Below, piece after piece: positions 55,848 through 64,000 of a stretch of DNA of 64,000 nt. Below the pieces are notes generated by a model. It was not told the DNA's origin and made no database searches. It saw only the letters and a program-made list of their open reading frames with translations. This DNA is from Mantis religiosa. Taxonomy: Eukaryota; Arthropoda; Insecta; Mantodea; Mantidae. A program made the translations under genes and the position numbers. Numbering within the stretch: the first letter of the stretch is position 1; each line of letters begins with the position of its first letter. The stretch is from contig CM060958.1 in the NCBI GenBank assembly GCA_030765055.1, forward strand, positions 85,507,124 through 85,571,123, written 5' to 3'.

Positions 55848-56666
55848 TACAGACGTGTGCAAATTAATAGACACAGTCATTTTTTTACTTTGCTTCAGTT
55901 TAACATTCAAAATAAGTTATTTACCGCCGTAACCTATTTCAATTTGTCGTAATTCTTTTCCTTGCTATAATATGAAGCATATTCAATGAAATTTCTCTCT
56001 TAATAATAGCTGGGGGATTTTTCTTTTACTTATAGTAATATGGTGGTAGCTCTGAATTAAGAGCAGCTATTTTCTTCATGTCTCTTTATCCAACTGTTTG
56101 GTGCTATTGCTTTCATTCGGTGAATGTAGTAACTAAAGATTGTTAATATTTGCATTTATTGTGTTTTATGGCTAATATATCCTCAGTATTTATTATTAAC
56201 TGATCTAAGCCAGGTAACATCATTTATCTTATCCTCAGCATTTACATTGATCCAAAAGTGAGGTTATGGGTAAAACTGCTGACATCCCCAAGAAAAGTAG
56301 CTGTAACTGAGAGTCTTTTGAAGGAAACTCTTTATTCATAACATGAAATAGCTAATAAATTGTGTATTTCACAAAAATCTGTTAGTCGCATTAATCAATC
56401 TTTAACATTCGGTGAGAAGTTGGCCTCACAAAGGGATGAAAACTGCGGGAGGAAAAGAAAGCTATCGCCAAGGATGCAAAGAAAACTTGTGCAGGTGGCA
56501 AAAAAAAAAAAGAAAGAAAGAAAGAAGAGCAACTAGCATTGACCTCAGTAATCAACTAAAGCAGTACGGTACAGAAATACCAGCCTCAGTAGTTCGCAGA
56601 AGATTATGCATAGCAGGTTTACCAGTACGCAGGCCTTGTAAAAAGGCTAAACTCACACCTGCAATG

Positions 56667-56669
<3 letters not shown>

Positions 56670-56711
<42 letters not shown>
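56670..56711. repeat. Poly(A) run inside the transposase coding region
   Basis: About 42 consecutive A bases lie between LTPAMAK and RLEWAKEM, where related proteins have only two or three lysines. The frame happens to stay open, giving about 14 lysines. A smaller A/G-rich run lies at 56499-56527. Confidence 0.9.
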
Positions 56712-56712
<1 letters not shown>

Positions 56713-56765
56713 GTTTAGAATGGGCCAAAGAGATGCAGAAACATCCGGTGGGATTTTGGAGAAAG

Positions 56766-56937
56766 GTAAATATTATGAAAATTTTATATAGCATAAAATT
56801 AAAATATGTACATGTAAATTGTATGGACATGAAATAAACAGTCTAAACTTTGTTGCTCTCATTGCTGGTTTTGTTATACTATCTTTGAGCAATTTTAAAA
56901 CTGTTTAATATTAATACAAAGGTTTTTATTGTTTCAG
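56766..56937 (+). other. Putative 172-bp spliceosomal intron in the Tc1-like transposase
   Basis: Conserved protein sequence breaks exactly at AAG|GTAAATATT and resumes at TTATTGTTTCAG|GTAATTTTC. Removing the segment joins GFWRK to VIFSDES, the expected Tc1 wording, in phase 0. The segment is AT-rich and has stops in the main frame. A T-rich tract stands before the AG, and TTAAT sequences upstream could serve as branch points. Confidence 0.8.
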
Positions 56938-57622
56938 GTAATTTTCTCAGATGAATCCATGTTTGAAGTATGTGAAGAGAGCAGCCAATATGTGAGAAGG
57001 ACAGATAAAGAAGCATTTTCCCCTCAGTGTGTCGATCAAGGAATAAAGCATCCAACATCAAAAATGGTCTGGAGCTGTATGTCTGTCCATGGACCTGGAA
57101 GATTATACATAGTTGTGGGATCTATGGAGCAGAAACAGTATCAAGGTGTATTAGAAACAAGACTATTTCTGCAACGTAAAGAATGGTTTCCAAATGGTGG
57201 TTTTGTGTGCATGCATGACAGTGTTCCCTGCCATAGAGCAAAATCTGTAACCCAGTTCCTCAAAGAAAACAATGTAAAAGTACTACAATGGCCAGGGAAT
57301 AGCCCTGATTTAAATCCAATAGAGAATCTGTGGGGTTTCGTTAAACAGAGACTGAAAAAATTGAAAATAACAACAAAAGTTCAGCTTATTGAGGGCCTGT
57401 TAAGCATTTGGCACAGAGATGAAGAAATAAGGAAAAGTGCTCCACCCTTGTAGAGAGCATGCCTAGACGCATCAAAATGGTAATAAAGGCTAAAGGAATG
57501 CATACAAAATACTAAGAGTTGGAAAAAATATTCAGTAATATTATTTCTGTTAAATAAATAGAAAATAAACGGTATATTTTAAAAATTTCACCATTGAGTC
57601 TAATAATTTGCACCCGTCTGTA

Positions 57623-58820
57623 CTATGATTACAAATAAAAGGCACGGTTTTTTTTGTTTGTTATATGGTAACATCTATTTTTTCTGCTCTCCTCCAGTCC
57701 TTAAGTCAGGAACGTACAAACAAATACCCTTTAAATAGCTGTTTAAAGTTCTTACGTCCTTACTGCATGTGTATTGAGCAAACAAAGCGCACCATTACTT
57801 CAAATTGAATAGGTTTTGAATTAAAGAATACAGTAGGCTATTTCAGTATGTGGCTTTGGATTGAATAAATACAGACGAAAGCTAAGCTAATAAGAAAAAC
57901 AATGGTTACTTTATTGCAAAATCTTTCTGAAAGTAATTAGCAGGGCTAGGAAGTTTGTACTGCCCGCCGTTCCCTATACAGGTTGCGACTGACCTTCTCT
58001 CGACATCCAAACAAGTCATAGATAAAACACAGCTGAGAGGCATTGAAACCGGTTGCCTGGAGAAAAAATAAGATGACTTATGAGACATTCGTAAATGCAC
58101 ATCTATTTACATCATTATGTACAACACACAGATTCTTATGTAGTACATATACAGGTTTGTCTCTGGCTGATGTCATTATTTAAATAGGCACATTGTGGCA
58201 ACACCTAAGCAATTATAATGCGGATTGTAACATTTCCTGGTGGAATGTAAAATAATATACAAATCATAAAATTTATTTCTTAAATAGCTAAAGACTCTTA
58301 CTAGACAAAATGCCAAAGCAGGAATTTTACCACTTATTTACACATCTGCAGCAGTATTATTAAAACAATAATGTATCGCTGAAGCCTTTCTAATGAAAAC
58401 CTCATTCTATGTCCCGTAAAACAAGATTTAGTAGATTGATAATCTGTTGTAAATTCGTTAATGATTTCAGCTAATTTAGTTTCTCGATCTGGCTTTTCTT
58501 TTTTCTATTCTTGCTGAAGTATCCCACTGAAATGTAAATAATGAAGTAAATAAGGACATGAATAAGTACACTACTAGAAAACATACAATGGTTGTACAAC
58601 AAATTTTGTTGCTCATCTTTGAAGCACAACAAAGATGTTATTCGAATGCCTTCCTTCCTACCAACGTGCTCTGTGTCATGAAGTTACACCTGTTTTGCAG
58701 TAATGAGTGGCATTCTACGATGAACCTTGGCCCTTGCTGGTAGTGCTGCATTGTATAACCATGCCTGGCCGCTCTTACACTGCTCAAGGAAATCGGCACC
58801 GACTTCCTAGCTCTGGTAAT
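57623..58820. other. No recognised feature
   Basis: AT-rich. Short frames at 57906-58100 and 58558-58743 show no motif. Confidence 0.4.
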
Positions 58821-58824
58821 TAGT

Positions 58825-59190
58825 CATGGCACAACTTAACAGAAAGACTAATGATGATTGGTAATGTTGATAGGAGGAGGACCCAAGAAGAGGTATGTTT
58901 CTTGTTTAATAAAATACATCCAGAACGAAGGATATTTATTCAGCGGACCTGAAGAGGAAGCATTGAATGGCCGCCAAGATGTCCTGACCTGAACATCTTA
59001 GACTTTTTATTGTGAGGATATTTGAAGTGTAGGGTTTAAAGGACCGACCAAGAGATCCTAAAGAGTTAAAGAGAAGAATTGGACAAGAAATGCAGCTGAT
59101 CAAGCGAACAGTGTTGCTGGAAGCATTATCTAATTTCAAAGACAGACATTGGGCATTGTTTGGCAGTAAATGGAGGCTATTTTGAGCACC
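58825..59190 (+). pseudogene. Internally deleted mariner/IS630-like transposase
   Basis: An N-terminal helix-turn-helix piece (RRRTQEEVCFLFNKIHPERR, about 58875-58935) runs within about ten residues into the C-terminal end of the catalytic domain: IEWPPRCPDLNILDF, then GYLKCRV. ILKELKRRIGQEMQLIKRTV and DRHWALFGSKW follow (to about 59185). The first two catalytic motifs are gone. The pattern fits an internally deleted, formerly non-autonomous derivative. Terminal repeats were not identified. Confidence 0.65.
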
Positions 59191-59239
59191 TTTAGAAATG
59201 ATTTCATCAAGTGTTACAACATAGCACCACAATTTTAAG

Positions 59240-60930
59240 GAATGTGTTTTCTTGGTTTAAATTTCATGTGCTGTAATCGGTCCTAATGAATTTAAATTAA
59301 AATTAAAAAATGCATATACCTGTACGTTCCGAGACCTGATGACCCAGAAAAACTGAAAAAAAATTGTGGACATTGAAAACAGTCTTGCCAAATTCGCAAT
59401 CGTAGAAATATGAAAACATGTTGAAATCTTACAGTTTTTATAAGGAATATCACTTCGCAAAATTATAACAAAAAAGCTACAAGCATTGTTTTTTACTCAA
59501 CCCGTATGTTGCCATATAAGAAGTGCAGATTAAAAAATCTTTATAAGTTAGGCTTATGGGTGTCAGAATGCAGCAATGACTACATCACCGTCACAAGATC
59601 TAGGATCTCCAGTGATGTATCGCAGCCATGGGCAGCATATCCGGAGTTCGGAATGAATGTCTATTTGACTTTTATGGTCCAAGACTTCTGCTTAAGGAGG
59701 TTTGTTTGGCACTATAATGTATAACTTTATGCAAAGAAGGTTAGGATGAACTTCCCATCAGCTACTGTTTGCCCAGCCATGGCGCATTCATGCGGCTCAA
59801 AAATAAACCTCTTTAGTTAACTGGATGAGTGAAAGGGAAACGTTTCATGGACAGAACGAAAGAGATGAAGTGAAGCGATAAGGTTGTGGGTTTCATTAGC
59901 TCATAAGAGATGTGGATATCATCGGTTTAACAAAATAATACTTGAAAAGCAATTCTCACTTTCTCCTGCGCTTAGTAGTAAGTGTGAGAGTATTGTTGCA
60001 GAAGAAAAAAGAAACTCATCTCACAGAACTCGGCCTGGGCAGTATCTCTCCCCTTGACAAACATGTAATTTCTACTTTTTTTTAAACTGCTTGCTTAGTT
60101 ACTCCGTGCTTTTTATGTCAAGTAAGATTATTCATTATTTTGAGCGCTCTTTTAGCGTGTTTCTCTCCTACAACCCCTGAGATATATTCCTCAGTCATTT
60201 ACGATCCTAATCACCTGCCCAAATAAACTAGAATCGTTAAATGTATTATAAAGAGAGTGAATTTGCCTGACATTTTGCTCAGCATAATTTCACAACTGCT
60301 CTAAGGATGTTCACAATCATTCAGTGGATTAAAATCTTAATTCCAAGGGCGGCGCTTCGCTAATAATGCTTTTCCAAGTTCCTTCTATTTAGATTTTATA
60401 TCTATCTCTGGCTAGAAAATCATATTTTCTATTCACTATCACTAGATTTCTTCCTAGTCTTCTGCAGAATTTTTTGCGACACTCAGCATTCTCTCCAGAG
60501 AATCTCTCAGTAAGTATATCTTATGCCACATCCTAGCGAACGTGCCCCCTACCTTTGACAGTTTCACCTCTCTGTTTCCATTAAATAACCACTTAAACAT
60601 TTCTTTGTAGTTTTAAACCACCTTCGTTACTGACTTGGTCTCTCCCTTTCAAAGGTTACGTTCTTCCACATATTGACATTTCAAACTCTTCACTTCGTGT
60701 CATCGTCGAAGATTTATCACTTTACAGCTCACGCTTCATGCGCTACATAACCTCTCATTTTAGGAGTACGCCGGTCTATGCTCCTTTTGATATTAAACAG
60801 CTACCTTTACCATTACTATTTTGACTTCTTGACACCTTAAAATTCATCCCAACATTTCTATCTGAATTCGAACGGTTTCTTTTCCCTTTACTCTTCTCCA
60901 GTTGGCATCATAATTTAACTGTATTTCATA
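59240..60930. other. No recognised feature
   Basis: AT-rich to about 60300, then pyrimidine-rich on the plus strand. No motif could be read on either strand with confidence, although 60400-60930 may be a more decayed LINE extension. Confidence 0.3.
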
Positions 60931-60959
60931 CTTCTCAACGATTAACCAACTGTCAGGCT

Positions 60960-61935
60960 TAATTAAGAATTGTTTATATAAGGAAGGTCATCTTCTTCCT
61001 CACAAGGTTTAGATCTTTAGAACCTGTTCCAAAGCTAAGAAAACTGGTCAGTCCATCTTTTTCGTTGTCTTCCAGCACTTCATACACCTGAAAGTTCATA
61101 AAATAAGGCTTGCCGTGGATATCTTGAAGGGGGCGTTCACAGAACGTGGTCTTTCCATCGTTTTTGACACCTCTGAATTTCTTCTGTAATATTTTCTTCC
61201 ATTACAGTGTTCCTAATCCTACCTCTTCTAGTAATTCCCAACAATGGTCATAAAATCTCATTTGAACTGCTACCAATCTTGACTTTTCCATGCTTCACAA
61301 GAGTATATCAGCACTGTTTAGATATTATGTTGTGAAGTCATTACTTTACTCCTGCCCTTTTGATTTTACAAAAATGTCGTTTTATACATCCATCTAATCT
61401 ATTGTATGTTTCAATATTCTCTTCAATATCTACTTTGGTGTTCAGAATTGATATTTTGACCCTAAGTATTTGAATGCTGAAACTTGTTCTGTAATTTCTC
61501 CCATCAATCACTATTGCGACTCTTATTTGTTCTTACGCTATCATTGCCGTGGTTTTATTGTTTCTTCCAGGGATTCTCATATTGTACTTTATTCCTATTT
61601 CATTAAACTTAATTGCTGATCTTTGCAGGCTTTTTTTTTGTAATTTACGTCCTCCAACGTTAAGTCATATCGGACGATGAATGAAATGGGTGAAATGATG
61701 CTCAAATGAGTCCGGGGCCCATGGAGCTTAGACCTACCTGACATTCGTCTTTCATGATAAGGGAAACCCCGGAAAAATCTTATCCAGGTAACTCACCCTA
61801 ACTGAGATTCGAACTTGGGACCTCTTAAACGTGAGGCAGACATGCTACCATCTACGCTACCGAGGCGGGCGCTGATCTTTGCAGTTCCACTTCATTATCT
61901 GCTAATAATACCTGGCCATCTGCAACAAGTATTGT
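60960..61935 (-). pseudogene. Degenerate RTE-like LINE carrying a nested SINE
   Basis: Minus-strand frames, in order, read VADGQVLLADNEVELQRSA (61885-61935, motif C with Asp-Asp changed to Asp-Gly). After the SINE they resume with IKFNEIGIKYNMRI, TKVDIEENIETYNRLDGCIK (about 61420) and LIYSCEAWK (about 61290). They line up with the copies at 50.5 and 63.6 kb and are full of stops. The family 1 SINE at 61629-61870 sits just after motif C. Confidence 0.7.
61629..61870 (-). repeat. tRNA-derived SINE, family 1, nested, with 14-bp target duplication
   Basis: Complete minus-strand copy: head near 61870 (GCCCGCCTCGGTAGCGTAGATGG), B-box AAGTTCGAATCTCAG, full body and a T run of nine at 61631-61639 (its poly(A) tail). 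GCTGATCTTTGCAG is repeated perfectly at 61615-61628 and 61871-61884. Insertion was into the LINE remnant. Confidence 0.95.
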
Positions 61936-62045
61936 TCAAGTTGTTCTCGGGAAGCAAGCCAGGTGAAAAGACGATTAGAAATCGACGTTTCGGGAGTGTG
62001 CATCTCTCCCATCATCAGGATATTTATTAAATGTTACAACCACAA
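61936..62045 (-). repeat. Penelope-like terminal segment with hammerhead-like core (candidate)
   Basis: On the minus strand CTGATGA (62018-62012) is followed by T, a perfect 5-bp stem GGGAG/CTCCC with a 9-base loop, then GAAAC (61991-61987), CGATTTCTAATCG and GTC. That order matches the conserved core of a hammerhead ribozyme as found in Penelope-like retroelements. An extra U beside the stem and no clear stem I argue that it is decayed or only a look-alike. The adjoining part matches 29743-29816. Confidence 0.4.
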
Positions 62046-63239
62046 ATGATATAACACGAAGACAAAACACTATCAAAATTCGCATTAATGAACAAAAGAC
62101 TGTTTTCAGTAAATTAAATGGAAAGCTTTAGGTGTTATTTTAACAAGTATTGTGTTTATATTCAAGCTGTTTACAGTTATCTCTTTTGACTTGTAGGTTT
62201 CTCATAATTCTTCTGTATGTATTGTTAACAAGATGGGCGATAGTCTACATCTCTGTTCTAATCCTCTATTAAATTCTATATTTTTATTCTTAAAACTTAT
62301 ACTGGAGGTAATTATAATAATGTAGATGTTTATTACGGCTTACAAAGTTTTAAATATTTGGGATTCTCTGTTTTAAAAATAATTATTCTATATTTATTTT
62401 ATGTGCATTCCCAGTAAATCCTCAATAATGAAGCCTTGTGTAGAATACAATAATAAGTACTTTCTCCGCGTACTGTAGGAAAGCAGTTAATAAAATAGCA
62501 TCTCTATCAACGAGGAAGCTCCTGGCGAAATTTGAACTGATAGTGGAAGTACGAACGAAGTGGTTAGAAGACGATTCCAATATTTACATTTTATGTGATT
62601 GAAGTTATTGCTACAACATTTTTGAAATGAGAAATGGCAAGTGTATAATGAGAAATGGCCATTGCCAGTGAAAAGCAGAGAAGATCGGTTGTTGAACAGC
62701 ATTACGGGTTCCAGGAAGCTCACTATTGTTGGAAGTTAACGTCAGATTAGAGTACAATACACAAAGGGAGAAGCAGCGTTTATTAACCCAAGTGCTTCTT
62801 TGTGCAGCGTTGCTTGAGGAGTCCGAGCTAACAAAAAATGCCACCTATTAACTTGCTCCTAGAACCCAATTATGTAATTGTCTGCTATCTTAACATGCAT
62901 TATTTGATCCCATCTTGACCCTAGCAAGTATACGACATATGAAACCGCAGATATAAAAATGACTCACGAAAGCGAACCGCTTTCCCACGGTTAAGCGCCT
63001 TCTACTATGTTTCTAGAAGAAGTATTGAATTTGGTGAGAGAAAAAGTTATGAATTACATTGTCATGGCTGTCTCTTCTTCTTTAACATATGGTTACAAAC
63101 GCTTATTCTTTAATCTGCTTTTTTTTTTAATCGCGATTACCGGTACCCTACAAAAACCGGTACGCCTCACTGCAATCATTACATTATATTGTGTTAATTC
63201 CTCAACCAAGCAACTTCTTCACTCCATGGTTTGGGCATA
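62046..63239. other. No recognised feature
   Basis: AT-rich. The open frames at 62487-62844 (minus) and 63007-63315 (plus) show no motif. The latter overlaps the LINE on the other strand. Confidence 0.35.
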
Positions 63240-64000
63240 TCGCTCGTTCCGGCTTCATAGATCTCTCCAGCGTTTCCTGGGTCGTCCTCTGTCTCTTCTT
63301 CCTTTTGGATTATAGTTTAATACTGCATTTGGATATCTTCCATCCTCCATTCTTAATATATGTTCATGCCATTGTTGCCTTCGTTCTGATATTTTGTCAT
63401 GGATTGGTTCGATTTCTAATTCCTTTCTAATATCCTCATTTCTTATTTTGTCCAATATTGTACAACCTTTAACACTTATTACAAATTTCATTTCTGCAGT
63501 CTCTATTTTATTTAAATCCTTTTGTGTTGGCACCCAGGTTTCGCTTCCATATACTAAAGTTGGAATAGCCATTACCTTATACATTTTCATTTTTGTATCC
63601 CTTCTCACTCTGTGTTTTTAAACTTCTTTGGATTGTCCCACATATTGTTAGGAATTTGTTTACTTTTTACTCTATATCAGCATCGTTTCTAAAACTCATG
63701 TTACATCCTAAATATTTAAAACTCGACAATTGTTCTAAAATCCTATTTCTTCAATCAATTTTTTCATCTTACATTATAATTTCCTTTAAAAGCCATAATT
63801 TTTGTTTAATCTTCTGATATTTTAAAATTATACTTTTGTACTATATTATTTAGAACATACATTGATTTTTGCAGTTGATTTTCATTCCGATGAATCAATT
63901 TGGTCATCCGCAAACAGCAGGGTATTAATACAAATATTTTATTTTATTTTGATTCCTGGGTCTACTCAAATCTTCCATTCATTTAGAATATCGTCCATAT
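63240..64000 (-). pseudogene. RTE-like LINE reverse transcriptase, 3' part, running off the window
   Basis: From the right edge the minus strand has NTLLFADDQIDSSE (motif C, about 63920). After stops and shifts, a 117-residue open frame (63255-63608) contains MRRDTKMKMYKVMAIPTLVY, GSETWVPTQKDLNKIETAEM, CTILDKIRNEDIRKELEIEP and ILRMEDGRYPNAVLNYNPKG. It ends in RRDRGRPRKRWRDL, the basic tail of this LINE group. Motifs A and B must lie beyond the window or be lost. The copy is the same orientation and family as those at 50.5 and 61 kb. Confidence 0.85.

Larger units (their letters stand above)
56266..57514 (+). pseudogene. Tc1-like transposase (DD34E), nearly intact, with an intron
   Basis: The N-terminus from MGKTADIPKK (56266) leads, after a frameshift, to a helix-turn-helix with HEIANKLCISQKSVSRIN. 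The second DNA-binding part reads ATSIDLSNQLKQYGTEIPAS and VVRRRLCIAGLPVRRP, then LTPAMAK, a poly(Lys) tract, RLEWAKEMQKHPVGFWRK. After the intron come VIFSDESMFEVCEESSQYVR (first Asp), WSCMSVHGPGRLYIVVGSME, GFVCMHDSVPCHRAKSVTQF (second Asp, DSVPCH instead of DNAPCH) and SPDLNPIENLWGFVKQRLKK (Glu). Exon 2 is open from 56938 to a TAG at 57451-57453. The usual C-terminus ESMPRRIKMVIKAKGMHTKY follows in frame. Known lesions are the early frameshift, a TAA near 56337, the poly(A) runs and the late TAG. Confidence 0.9.
55850..57620 (+). mobile_element. Tc1-like transposon, complete ends (1.77 kb)
   Basis: The left end CAGACGTGTGCAAATTAATA then GACACAGT, and the complement of the right end CAGACGGGTGCAAATTATTA then GACTCAAT, form inverted repeats of about 28 bases. 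Both sides are flanked by TA (55848-55849 and 57621-57622), the Tc1/mariner target. The interior carries one transposase gene on the plus strand with an apparent intron. Confidence 0.92.

Noticed and set aside
62487..62844. Overlapping minus-strand ORFs of 77-78 residues
   Set aside because: No motif, no conservation cue and no splice context.

Overview
The window is AT-rich, repeat-packed eukaryotic nuclear DNA. Spliceosomal splice sites, tRNA-headed SINEs, non-LTR retrotransposon remnants and many mariner/Tc1-type elements point to an arthropod, most likely an insect. The main SINE resembles those I associate with cockroaches and termites, but that placement rests on memory and is tentative. 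There are no prokaryotic operons, rRNA genes or CRISPR arrays, and almost every open frame is repeat-derived.

The only convincing host gene signal is two minus-strand exons: exon A (20960-21137) and exon B (5955-6119). Both have good splice sites and are visibly GC-richer than their surroundings. Their phases match exactly: A leaves two bases of a codon and B supplies the third. They are separated by a putative 14.8-kb intron. The rest of the window would then be intron or flank, filled with transposons.

Layout. 1-8.5 kb: AAY and AAT microsatellites, including a pure run of about 519 bp, a tRNA-like SINE, a jockey-like ORF1 remnant and exon B. 8.5-21 kb: a CA-tailed SINE, a degenerate tandem repeat, a TTAA-flanked DNA transposon (12234-13678), a degenerate IS630/mariner-like pseudogene, a long GC-rich tRNA-headed repeat, a mariner (19617-20837) and exon A. 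21-32 kb: SINEs, a LINE 3' end with a (GAT)n tail, an inverted repeat shared with 61.9 kb and another mariner (30085-31407). 32.4-34.76 kb: a roughly 108-bp minisatellite grown inside a reverse-oriented SINE. 36.17-37.39 kb: a PIF/Harbinger-like element with both transposase and Myb/SANT-like coding remnants. 37.5-46.1 kb: a long dispersed repeat, a possible hAT-like element, a solo LTR with a clear promoter (43711-44213) and a full-length broken mariner. 48-64 kb: three or more LINE fragments, a mariner split by a GC-rich insertion, an almost intact Tc1-like element carrying an apparent intron (55850-57620), an internally deleted transposase and a SINE nested in a LINE.

The mobile elements form functional groups. 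SINEs carry internal RNA polymerase III promoters and depend on LINE reverse transcriptases. Most DNA transposons here keep terminal repeats but have broken transposases. The Tc1-like copy at 56 kb looks the youngest. The most unusual items are the SINE-born minisatellite with higher-order structure, the Tc1 transposase intron, the Harbinger element with a clean 61-bp insertion, and the pair of host exons.
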